Assembly (NCBI RefSeq): GCF_023715245.1 | Contig: NZ_JAMBNV010000001.1 | Location: 1,240,001 to 1,304,000, forward strand | Origin: Sporosarcina luteola | GTDB lineage: Bacteria; Bacillota; Bacilli; Bacillales_A; Planococcaceae | DNA length: 64,000 bases | Direction of reading: 5' to 3' | Shown: positions 56,358-64,000 of the stretch, one piece after another | Layout: the number at the start of each line of letters is the position of its first letter | Position numbering within the stretch: position 1 is the first letter of the stretch | Made by a program: the position numbers and the translations under genes | Notes under the pieces: model-generated | Database searches by the model: none | What the model was told of the DNA's origin: nothing | The model's input: only the letters and a program-made list of their open reading frames with translations

Positions 56358-56383
56358 AGACCGGCATCTGTCGGTCTTTTTCT
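56357..56383 (+). terminator. Terminator after the GGDEF pair
   Basis: AAGACCG (56357-56363) pairs with CGGTCTT (56372-56378), T-run follows. Confidence 0.85.
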
Positions 56384-56412
56384 ATGATATTTTTACTATT
56401 TTCATTAACTAG

Positions 56413-56441
56413 TTGATTAGTTTCGACATTTTTCGTATGCT
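56413..56441 (+). promoter_or_regulatory. Promoter of the pilus operon
   Basis: TTGATT (56413-56418), 17 bases, TATGCT (56436-56441). Confidence 0.55.
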
Positions 56442-56471
56442 GTTAGTAATAGAACCAAAAAAAGGTAGGCG

Positions 56472-56918
56472 ATGTTTCCAATGAGGAGCCATAAGGTTAA
56501 CGAAAAAGGGATGACCCTTGTCGAAATCCTGGCTGCACTTGTCATCTTGGGCATCGTCTTTGTTGGATTTATGACGGTTTTTCCTCAGATGACTTTGATT
56601 AATTCGAAAACAGAAGCGAAGTTGGAATCAATGAATATTGCAAAAAGGGAATTCGTAGAACTAAAAGATGTCACAACTGATAAAAGTAAGGCGTTTCAGA
56701 TTTATATAAATGGTAGTAAGGGAAAGAATTTAAAGAAAATCATAACATATATCTACGATGAAAATGACTATCAAATCAAGGTGGATTATTATGAAGATGA
56801 CGAAAACAATTTAAAGAAAAATAGTCATCCTAATTCAATACAATTAAATAAAATTCATATTCAAGTGATAAAAGAAGGAAAAGTAATCAGCGAAACATTT
56901 GGTTATATCGAACAATAA
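56472..56918 (+). CDS. Type IV prepilin-like protein (GspI/PilV type)
   Basis: 148 residues with a class III signal: a short basic leader ending EKG, cleavage before MTLVEILAAL with Glu at mature position 5, then a 20-residue hydrophobic helix. The rest is a small charged globular part. Prepilin peptidase would cut and methylate it. As the first of three such genes it matches the minor pilins that form the tip complex. ATG 56481 is an alternative start. Confidence 0.85.
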   Translation: MFPMRSHKVNEKGMTLVEILAALVILGIVFVGFMTVFPQMTLINSKTEAKLESMNIAKREFVELKDVTTDKSKAFQIYINGSKGKNLKKIITYIYDENDYQIKVDYYEDDENNLKKNSHPNSIQLNKIHIQVIKEGKVISETFGYIEQ

Positions 56919-56935
56919 GGTAGGGAGACGAGAAC

Positions 56936-57403
56936 ATGAATAAAGAAGAAAATGGCATGTCACTAGTAGAAGTTTTAGCTACCCTAGTCCTCGTTTCTTT
57001 AGTTATTGCCCTCGTCTGGACGACTGTATTGATTAGCATGAAATACAATTTTGTTGAGACAAAGAATTTACGTTGGCAGCAAGAAGCCAATCGAGTCATT
57101 ACAGAAATTCAGCAGTATCATCGGAGTTGTGATACATATGATTTAACGGCAACCCACCAAGAAATAAAAATAGAACATTGTATGGTAAATGGTGTTGATC
57201 AAGGGACCAAACAGATTGCTTACGATTTCTATTATGAAATATATGTAGATGAAGATCTGGACACTAAAGAAAATAAGTTGTATTCGATAGACGCAAAAGG
57301 GTATAAATCTTCTTTTGATTTAACTTTGATTGTCAGAGATTCTGTCAAGGAAAGTCCCAAGCTAACCATTGATACTAAAATTTCCCGCTATCAACATAAC
57401 TAA
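56936..57403 (+). CDS. Type IV prepilin-like protein (GspJ/PilW type)
   Basis: 155 residues: leader MNKEENG, then MSLVEVLATLVLVSLVIAL with Glu at mature position 5. The mature part holds two cysteines (CDTYD, HCMVNG) that may form a disulfide. GGGAG precedes ATG 56936, 17 bases after the first pilin gene. Likely a minor pilin. Confidence 0.82.
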   Translation: MNKEENGMSLVEVLATLVLVSLVIALVWTTVLISMKYNFVETKNLRWQQEANRVITEIQQYHRSCDTYDLTATHQEIKIEHCMVNGVDQGTKQIAYDFYYEIYVDEDLDTKENKLYSIDAKGYKSSFDLTLIVRDSVKESPKLTIDTKISRYQHN

Positions 57404-57421
57404 GGATTGGTGTGATGATGA

Positions 57422-58654
57422 ATGAAAAAGACAATGGAAAACGAAAAAGGATATGTGTTATTGGTCGTTTTATTTTTAATTGTTTTTATCATCACAGTCT
57501 CAGCTGTGTTCATTCGTGGAAGTTTAAGTAATGCGAAGCAAGAGCAGATAGTAGATCAAAACCATTTGTCAGTTGTTGCTGCTGAGATGGGTGTAGATTA
57601 CTTTGTTGGTAAGATTAATAATGAAGAGCCCAAAATTCTGAAAGAGGTACTTAATATAATTCAAGAGGATCTAGTGAAGTTAAACAATTGTGGTGGGAAA
57701 CCAAATTCCTCAAAAGCAGAGTGTCAATCCATTAAATCTATTGAAACTGTTTTGAACGATGCTAAAGATAAGTATTTAAAAGAAGTAGCTAATTTAGTAG
57801 AACAAATTAAAAAATCTGAAGCGACCAATATTAAATTGTATTCATCCGAAACAGACACCATAGAGAGGTCCAACTATTCTTATCAAGTAGATAGAGATCA
57901 AGTTAGTTTGTGGGAAAAAGATGGGAAAGTAGAACTTGGGATAGTGATAATTGGCAAGTCAAAAGCCGAAAGCCCAAAACTTTTAAAAACGAAGTTGTAT
58001 TTTGAAATACCTAAATTTATAATTCGCAAGACTAGTAATCAAGAAGAGCCAGTACATAATCCCGTACATATTTTTGATTTTTATAAAAAGAACAGTGAAT
58101 ATGAAAAAAAAGTTGGGTGTACTGAAAATGGATCATGTTCGTCAGGAAAATATTATTCAGACGGTGATAAAATCGCTAAAAATTCAAATAACCAAGGCGG
58201 ACTAACGTGGGTTCACAACGGTAATCTGTTAGTGAAAAATATGAATCAATTTAATTTTACTTTAATTGTTAAGTCGTTATCAGGACAAAACATGAATCAA
58301 ATGAAAGGGAAACTTATTCTTTTAGGAGAGGTAGGTGAAAGAGGTAAAATTCAAGAAAAAATTTCAGTTAAATTTCAAAGTAGCGGAAAGTTATGTATAA
58401 ATGTTGATGGTTTTTCGAAGAGTGATATTGAAAAAGTATCATTTGATAAAGCTGCTCAGGTTCACTTCTATTCCTCGAAGGAAAATCCAGTGTGGCCAAC
58501 TACAGCAATTAACAGTCCGAAAAAATCAGGATCTCTAGCTGGTTTTGTAAACGACTGTATCGGACAGCCAATAATCGAAAGTGATTCACCTAGTGTTGTC
58601 CAGTATGAAGTATTTGAATCTGAACTTGACTTAATGGTGGACGTTGAATATTAA
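57422..58654 (+). CDS. Large minor pilin, PilX/GspK-like
   Basis: 410 residues. Leader MKKTMENEKG, then YVLLVVLFLIVFIITV, a pilin-like helix without the Glu at position 5, as in the tip-capping GspK class. The long ectodomain has four cysteines (CGG, ECQS, CTENGSCSS) and no recognised enzyme motif. It follows GspI- and GspJ-like genes, supporting an I-J-K-like tip. Codon use is AT-rich compared with the core genes, as for the two genes before it. Confidence 0.78.
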   Translation: MKKTMENEKGYVLLVVLFLIVFIITVSAVFIRGSLSNAKQEQIVDQNHLSVVAAEMGVDYFVGKINNEEPKILKEVLNIIQEDLVKLNNCGGKPNSSKAECQSIKSIETVLNDAKDKYLKEVANLVEQIKKSEATNIKLYSSETDTIERSNYSYQVDRDQVSLWEKDGKVELGIVIIGKSKAESPKLLKTKLYFEIPKFIIRKTSNQEEPVHNPVHIFDFYKKNSEYEKKVGCTENGSCSSGKYYSDGDKIAKNSNNQGGLTWVHNGNLLVKNMNQFNFTLIVKSLSGQNMNQMKGKLILLGEVGERGKIQEKISVKFQSSGKLCINVDGFSKSDIEKVSFDKAAQVHFYSSKENPVWPTTAINSPKKSGSLAGFVNDCIGQPIIESDSPSVVQYEVFESELDLMVDVEY

Positions 58655-58679
58655 TATTAGCTTATGGAGGTATGAGTTT

Positions 58680-60017
58680 TTGAAAAAAAGTCATATAATC
58701 CCAATAATTATCGCCTTTATGCTTTCTAGTGCTTTTACGAAAAACACATTTGCAGTTGACGGATTATTCAACACTGAGAAATTTGCCGACCATACCTACG
58801 TTGGTCCATTCAACATTTCCAATAACAAAACAAAACTAGCTAATTCCAAATTAGCATCCAATTTTTCTGAGATGCAAAGTGAGTTGGATGTGAATCTAAT
58901 CTACCAAGATATTCAATTCTCCCTGCCACCCGAAACCGTTACCTTTGATATCGACATGACTCTCGCAAACGCAAATTCGGGAGAAGACAATCCAATTATC
59001 GCGACTGTTTCTCGTGAAGGACTGCAAACTGTTCTCAGCCAGGAGCTTCCTAAGATTCAGTTCTCGGAAAATGCAATTGATTCGGTTGCTGCGGGCATTG
59101 AAAAAGAATTACAAACAGGCATCATGCCTCAAAATGTTAATATAACGGATTACGTAGCAAATGAAATTCCAAATAAAGTAGTCGGCACATCCGAATTTAC
59201 CATTGACGGGATTTCACCAGCTTTATCAAAAGCAATCCATGCTCTAGATAAATTGACCATCGAGCCATTTGAATCTTTTTCCATGATGGAATTGTTGACA
59301 AGCACTGAAGTCGGACCGCTTAGCGATGAAGAAATGACATTGCTTTCTTCTACACTTTACACTGCGGTCCTACAAACAAATTTCCAGATTGATGAGCGGA
59401 ATATTAGTACAGTCGTATCTCCAAATATTCAACCAGGATTCGAAGCGGCGATCAATCAAACATTAGGGCTCGACTTTAAATTCACGAACCCGAACAAGAC
59501 GGAATTTACCATTCAAGCGGCTTGGTCGGCAGGGGCCATTCGCCTATCTATAGAAGGCAAGCCGTTTTATTACACATACGAACCTACAATTGCAAATACA
59601 GAGACGTATAACCCTAGGACTGTCGTGCAATACAGCGCATTCGTCGACGATGGCCAAGTTGTCGTTTCACAAGGCGGTAAAGTAGGTGTGGAAGCTACTG
59701 TGATAAGGACGCTGTCTGTCGATGGGAATATTGTTGAAACAGAGGATATTTCCAAAGATTTTTATGCTCCTGTTCATCGAATAGAAATCCATCCGTTATT
59801 GGAAGTGGATACATCGGTAACAGATAGTGCAGATAATAAGGAAACTAACAATCCACAAAATGATGGAACGACAACTGGGACATCCAACCCGGAAGAAATG
59901 GACTCCAATGCTTCGGACAGTAACGCCACTGTTAGTGAAAGTGGTGGTGAAGAGTCAAATGTTGGGGAAGTCATTTACGATAAGAGCGGCCTCCCGATCT
60001 CCGGATCTGGAAAATAA
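58680..60017 (+). CDS. Secreted G5-domain protein in the pilus operon
   Basis: 445 residues. TTG 58680 is the start: GGAGG is nine bases upstream, while the ATG at 58644 lies inside the preceding gene. A signal peptide (KKSHIIPIIIAFMLSSAFT) is followed by a beta-rich region and, at about residues 300-375, a G5-type domain (YNPRTVVQYSAFVDDGQVVV then GKVGVEATVIRT). An Asn/Ser/Thr/Glu-rich tail ends the protein. G5 domains often bind glycans. No sortase motif is visible. A candidate surface or tip protein of the pilus. Confidence 0.75.
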   Translation: MKKSHIIPIIIAFMLSSAFTKNTFAVDGLFNTEKFADHTYVGPFNISNNKTKLANSKLASNFSEMQSELDVNLIYQDIQFSLPPETVTFDIDMTLANANSGEDNPIIATVSREGLQTVLSQELPKIQFSENAIDSVAAGIEKELQTGIMPQNVNITDYVANEIPNKVVGTSEFTIDGISPALSKAIHALDKLTIEPFESFSMMELLTSTEVGPLSDEEMTLLSSTLYTAVLQTNFQIDERNISTVVSPNIQPGFEAAINQTLGLDFKFTNPNKTEFTIQAAWSAGAIRLSIEGKPFYYTYEPTIANTETYNPRTVVQYSAFVDDGQVVVSQGGKVGVEATVIRTLSVDGNIVETEDISKDFYAPVHRIEIHPLLEVDTSVTDSADNKETNNPQNDGTTTGTSNPEEMDSNASDSNATVSESGGEESNVGEVIYDKSGLPISGSGK

Positions 60018-60044
60018 TCAACATCTAGTGAAGGAGGGGTACAT

Positions 60045-61703
60045 ATGGCAATAACACGAAAACGGCTCGGCGATTTGCTCGTTGAATCTGGACTCATTAC
60101 AGACGCCCAGCTTCATACAGCTTTAGAAGAAAAGCCCCGGGATCAAAAACTTGGAGATGCACTTCTTCAAAGGGGCTATATAACCGAACAACAATTAATT
60201 GAAGTGCTCGAATTTCAGCTAGGGATTCCTCACGTCAATCTTTTCAGATACCCGTTTGATCCGAAGTTGTTCAATGTCGTTCCGAAAGAGTTTGCCAAGA
60301 GGAATCTTATTGTTCCGTTGAAGGCCGATGGAGACAGGTTATTTGTAGCAATGTCCGACCCGATGGATTATTTATCTGTCGACGATTTGCGTTTATCGAC
60401 GGGTTTTCATATTGAAACAGCAATCGCTTCTAAGGATGATATTTTACGGACAATATCGAAGTATTACGAAGATGAATTGCTTGAAGACTTTTTCATTGAG
60501 CAGCCGGAGGAGACGAGAGAACAGCAAGACGAGCTGACCGATCTTGATTCCCCGATCGTCCGTCTTGTAAATCAGTTATTGTCGTCTGCCATTACGCAAA
60601 AGGCGAGTGACATCCATATCGATCCCCAAGAGCATCAAGTCGTCATCCGCTACCGGGTCGACGGGATGCTAAAAACGGAGCGGTATTTACCGAAGCATAT
60701 GCAAGCGATGTTAACGGCACGAATCAAAATTATGTCGAGCCTTGATATAACCGAACACCGCGTACCACAGGATGGAAGGATAAAAGCGACAATCGATTTC
60801 CGACCGATTGATCTGCGTGTTTCTACATTGCCTACTGTATTCGGCGAAAAAGTCGTCATGCGGATTTTGGATTTGAGCAGCTCGCTGAACGATTTGACGA
60901 AATTGGGCTTCAGCCAAGTCAATATGGAGCGGTTCATGAAGGAAATCGAGCGTCCGAATGGAATCGTACTCATTTCCGGGCCGACCGGATCGGGTAAATC
61001 ATCCACCCTTTATGCTGCGTTGAATAAATTGAACAAAGAAGAAGTGAATATTATAACTGTGGAAGATCCGGTTGAATACCAACTCGAAGGCATTAATCAA
61101 ATCCAAGTGAATTCCGCGGTTGGCTTGACATTCGCAAACGGTTTGCGATCGATTTTGCGGCAGGACCCAGATGTTGTCATGGTCGGTGAAATCCGTGACC
61201 GTGAAACCGTGGAAATTGCTATTCGTGCATCATTGACAGGTCATCTTGTCCTTAGCACGATTCATACGAATGATTCCATCGCGTCGATTACACGTTTGAT
61301 CGATATGGGCGTCGAACCGTTCCTTGTGACTGCGTCCGTGAATGCAATAATTGCGCAACGGCTCATACGCCGGGTTTGCCGGGATTGCGGACGGGAAATG
61401 GCTGCATCAAACCGGGAGAAGGAGATTTTTGCAAAACGCGGCATGGAAATTGAAACGATTGTCCGAGGGCCAGGCTGCGCGGCCTGCAATATGACCGGGT
61501 ACCGGGGAAGGGTCGCAATTCACGAAGTATTAGTTATTAACGATGAAATGCGCGAAGTGATCAATAACCACGGTACGCCTGCAATGCTGAGAGAAATCGC
61601 GATGCGGAATAACACTGTGTTCTTGATTGATGATGGATTGGAGAAAGTGAAGCAGGGAATAACGACAACTGAAGAAGTATTGCGTGTTTCACTTCTTGAA
61701 TAG
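60045..61703 (+). CDS. pilB: Type IV pilus assembly ATPase
   Basis: 552 residues. N-terminal GspE_N/MshEN-like region (LGDLLVESGLITDAQL), a motif that in some relatives binds c-di-GMP; then the ATPase core with GPTGSGKSSTLYA, Asp box EDPVEYQLEGINQ, Walker B and HIST segments (STIHTND), and the zinc tetracysteine CRDC...CAAC. AAGGAGGGG before ATG 60045. It powers pilus extension and is distinct from the shorter ComGA-type ATPase of most Bacillales competence operons. Confidence 0.94.
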   Translation: MAITRKRLGDLLVESGLITDAQLHTALEEKPRDQKLGDALLQRGYITEQQLIEVLEFQLGIPHVNLFRYPFDPKLFNVVPKEFAKRNLIVPLKADGDRLFVAMSDPMDYLSVDDLRLSTGFHIETAIASKDDILRTISKYYEDELLEDFFIEQPEETREQQDELTDLDSPIVRLVNQLLSSAITQKASDIHIDPQEHQVVIRYRVDGMLKTERYLPKHMQAMLTARIKIMSSLDITEHRVPQDGRIKATIDFRPIDLRVSTLPTVFGEKVVMRILDLSSSLNDLTKLGFSQVNMERFMKEIERPNGIVLISGPTGSGKSSTLYAALNKLNKEEVNIITVEDPVEYQLEGINQIQVNSAVGLTFANGLRSILRQDPDVVMVGEIRDRETVEIAIRASLTGHLVLSTIHTNDSIASITRLIDMGVEPFLVTASVNAIIAQRLIRRVCRDCGREMAASNREKEIFAKRGMEIETIVRGPGCAACNMTGYRGRVAIHEVLVINDEMREVINNHGTPAMLREIAMRNNTVFLIDDGLEKVKQGITTTEEVLRVSLLE

Positions 61704-61713
61704 GGGTATAGGT

Positions 61714-62751
61714 ATGAATGAAACAATAGATAAAATATTGGAAAAAGCATTTGAATTGAAAGCATCCGACATCCATTTGACAGTAGGCGTCCCTCCTGTT
61801 TTCCGGATTCATGGAGAATTAAAACGTTATGGGGAAGTGGCCATGGATGATGGATTTACCGAGGAAGCGGCCAAATCCACTATCCCTGAAAAGTTATTTG
61901 GGGCATTTCTTGAAAAGGGCCAGATCGACTATTCATATGAATTGAAGGGAATCGCACGTTTCCGTGTCAATGCATTTCAGCAGCGCGGCTCAATTTCGCT
62001 TGCCTTTCGGACAATCCCGACGATAATTCCATCAATCGATGAATTGCAAGTTCCCGGGATACTAAAATCTCTGGCTGAAACTCCTCAAGGGCTCATCTTG
62101 GTTACCGGCCCTACAGGCTCAGGGAAATCGACGACACTTGCAGCGATGATCCGTTATCTGAATGAAACCAGTCGCAAACATATTATCACTCTCGAAGATC
62201 CGATTGAATATGTACACTCCCATCAATCTTCCATCATTGATCAACGGGAAGTCGGCTTTGACACAAGCACTTTTGCGGATGGGTTGCGTGCGTCCTTACG
62301 GCAGGATCCTGATGTAATCCTCGTAGGGGAGATGCGGGATCTTGAGACGATTTCCACTGCCATCACTGCGGCTGAAACAGGGCATCTTGTTCTGGCAACC
62401 CTTCATACGTGGAGCGCTGCTTCAACGATCGACAGAATCATAGACGTCTTTCCGCATGGACAGCAATCCCAAATCCGTGTTCAGTTGGCTGGTGTTTTGA
62501 CAGCTGTGTTGTCGCAACGTCTCTTTCAGACAGTTGACCGGAAAGGTAGAAGAGTCGCAACTGAATTGATGATCAACAACTCTGCAATCTCTAATTTGAT
62601 CCGCTCAGAAAAAGTCCATCAAATCCCAAATGTTATCCAGACGAATCGGTCTATGGGGATGCATATGATGGATACTTCAGTCAGGCATCTTCTTGATCGG
62701 GGACTTATTTCATACGAAGCGGCAGTGCCGTATATTGAAGGTGATGATTGA
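61714..62751 (+). CDS. pilT: Pilus retraction ATPase
   Basis: 345 residues. N-terminal PAS-like part (ASDIHLTVGVPPVFRIHG), Walker A GPTGSGKSTTLAAM, EDPIEYVHSH, and the PilT-specific AIRNLIR-like segment (here AISNLIRSEKVHQIPN, one letter different). No zinc tetracysteine. ATG 61714 with TAGGGG upstream. It depolymerises pili. A retraction ATPase argues for true dynamic type IV pili rather than only a competence pseudopilus. Overlaps pilC by one base. Confidence 0.94.
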   Translation: MNETIDKILEKAFELKASDIHLTVGVPPVFRIHGELKRYGEVAMDDGFTEEAAKSTIPEKLFGAFLEKGQIDYSYELKGIARFRVNAFQQRGSISLAFRTIPTIIPSIDELQVPGILKSLAETPQGLILVTGPTGSGKSTTLAAMIRYLNETSRKHIITLEDPIEYVHSHQSSIIDQREVGFDTSTFADGLRASLRQDPDVILVGEMRDLETISTAITAAETGHLVLATLHTWSAASTIDRIIDVFPHGQQSQIRVQLAGVLTAVLSQRLFQTVDRKGRRVATELMINNSAISNLIRSEKVHQIPNVIQTNRSMGMHMMDTSVRHLLDRGLISYEAAVPYIEGDD

Positions 62752-63962
62752 TGGCTCGGTTCAAATATGATGGCCGTGATGCAAAATCAAAAAGATCTGG
62801 CGTTATTGTTGCTGCTAATAAACGAGAAGCTGCGTTGAAATTGAAGAATCAAGGAATCCGGGTAACCAATTTGACCGAGCAAGCCGAAACAGTTCTCACG
62901 AAAGAAATTCATCTCGGAAAACCGATCAAACGTACCCAATTCATCATGTTCCTTCGCCAATTTTCAACATTGTTGCGCGCAGGGGTTACAATCGTAGAAT
63001 CAATCCGCATTCTATCCTTGCAAGTTGAATCGAAGCCATTCCAAAAGATTTTGGTTTCTGTCGGGGATGATCTGCGGGGAGGTGGTTCCTTATCTGATAC
63101 GCTGATGAAGCATCCGAAGGCGTTTGAACCATTGGTCATTAATATGATCAAAGCGGGGGAAATGTCGGGTACAGTCGATGATTCGCTGGACAGGCTTGCA
63201 GAGCATTTCGAAAAAGCGCATATGACGAAACAGAAAGTCATTTCTGCGATGTCTTATCCGATTGTCGTAGGAATCGTAGCCATTGGCGTCGTCATTTTCC
63301 TGTTGTCATTCGTCGTCCCGATGTTTGTGGATTTATTCGCGAGTGTCGGTGGTGAACTTCCATTGCTGACACAATTTGTTTTGAAGGCAAGTGATTTCAT
63401 GGTCTCTTATTGGTATCTCTTCATACTTTCTGGGGCTGCAATAGTAGTTAGTATATTCATGATGCGAAACAATAAGGAAGGAAAATATTTGTTGGACTCC
63501 TTCCTGTTACGACTTCCAATATTCGGCGATCTTATGAAGAAATCATCGCTAGCCACATTAACGAGGACGCTAAGCTCTTTATTTGCAAGTTCTGTGCCGA
63601 TCTTGCAGGCATTGTCGATGACGGAAAAGATTGTAGAAAACGAAGTTATATCACGGGTCGTTGGCGAATCAAAACAATCATTGGAACGTGGTGGTTCATT
63701 GACAGAACCGATGGCGGGGCATTGGGCTTTTCCGCCGTTAATACCGCATATGATTGCAATCGGAGAGCAAACCGGATCTCTCGACACGATGCTCGGAAAA
63801 GTGGCAGATTTCTATGAAAAGGAAGTCGACGCATCGACGGATCGTCTGAAAGCACTAATAGAGCCGCTTATGATTGTCCTTCTTGCAGGGTTGGTCGGGA
63901 CAATAGTACTTTCGATTCTATTGCCGATGTTTAGCCTATTTACAGAAATAGATAATATGTAA
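62751..63962 (+). CDS. pilC: Inner-membrane platform protein of the type IV pilus
   Basis: 403 residues in the GspF/PilC family: two similar cytoplasmic helical domains (each with the L-x-x-G pattern, for example LRAGVTIVESI and FASSVPILQALS) and three transmembrane helices (about residues 170-200, 220-240 and the C-terminal LMIVLLAGLVGTIVLSILLP, in part). It anchors PilB/PilT. ATG 62751 overlaps the pilT stop. The operon probably continues beyond 64000 with the major pilin, prepilin peptidase and alignment proteins. Confidence 0.94.
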   Translation: MARFKYDGRDAKSKRSGVIVAANKREAALKLKNQGIRVTNLTEQAETVLTKEIHLGKPIKRTQFIMFLRQFSTLLRAGVTIVESIRILSLQVESKPFQKILVSVGDDLRGGGSLSDTLMKHPKAFEPLVINMIKAGEMSGTVDDSLDRLAEHFEKAHMTKQKVISAMSYPIVVGIVAIGVVIFLLSFVVPMFVDLFASVGGELPLLTQFVLKASDFMVSYWYLFILSGAAIVVSIFMMRNNKEGKYLLDSFLLRLPIFGDLMKKSSLATLTRTLSSLFASSVPILQALSMTEKIVENEVISRVVGESKQSLERGGSLTEPMAGHWAFPPLIPHMIAIGEQTGSLDTMLGKVADFYEKEVDASTDRLKALIEPLMIVLLAGLVGTIVLSILLPMFSLFTEIDNM

Positions 63963-64000
63963 CGAATACTGTCGAAAAATAAATATATATATATAAATAT

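Overview
The window looks like the chromosome of a spore-forming, low-to-mid-GC Firmicute (order Bacillales). It most resembles the Planococcaceae, Sporosarcina-like. The basis is Bacillus subtilis-type gene order (etfB-etfA-trxA-uvrC, yslB-sdhCAB-ysmA-gerE-ysmB-racE, rph-rdgB-ysnB, ysoA-tig-clpX-lonA-ysxC-hemAXCDBL, valS, folC), strong GGAGG-type ribosome binding sites, many TTG/GTG starts, Bacillus-type S-box and T-box leaders, and the sporulation genes gerE and a spoVID-like gene. The genus is an inference from layout, not a database match.

Regions. (1) 1-12.8 kb, conserved core: end of an enoyl-CoA hydratase gene, electron transfer flavoprotein, thioredoxin, UvrC, YslB, succinate dehydrogenase, a thioesterase, the spore-coat regulator GerE behind a clear sigma-K promoter, a MarR regulator, glutamate racemase, RNase PH, the RdgB house-cleaning pyrophosphatase and the YsnB phosphoesterase, then tRNA-Arg(UCU). 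(2) 12.9-32 kb, accessory block between ysnB and ysoA: a decayed IS21-type (IstB) remnant, a small membrane protein, a RavA/ViaA-like AAA+ and VWA pair, an S-box-controlled sulfonate-type ABC transporter with an AcsA-like CoA ligase and a duplicated AhpD-like protein, a GlnK/GlnL-like two-component system next to a dicarboxylate/glutamate symporter, VOC-family proteins (one behind an MhqR-like operator), a DUF2935 protein, a PAS-GGDEF diguanylate cyclase and a lipoprotein alpha-carbonic anhydrase. (3) 32-49.5 kb, core again: ysoA, trigger factor, ClpX, LonA, YsxC, the complete early haem pathway hemAXCDBL, a short SpoVID-like protein, and valS behind a T-box. (4) 49.5-51.6 kb: a 17-unit, 20-bp tandem array and a two-gene ATP-grasp ligase operon on the minus strand. 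(5) 51.6-64 kb: folC, two paralogous membrane GGDEF proteins, and the start of a type IV pilus operon (three prepilin-like proteins, a G5-domain secreted protein, PilB, PilT, PilC) that runs off the window.

How it works together: fatty-acid oxidation (EtfAB), succinate dehydrogenase and haem synthesis feed aerobic respiration. The accessory block adds nutrient uptake with dedicated regulation: SAM riboswitch for organosulfur uptake, and a GlnL-type box plus a cre site for the symporter. c-di-GMP enzymes directly precede the pilus genes. The most unusual items are the short-period (20-21 bp) arrays lying just after terminators at three places, the ATP-grasp pair whose stop codon lies inside the largest array, the S-box transporter/CoA-ligase cassette, and the Gram-positive type IV pilus operon with a G5-domain protein.
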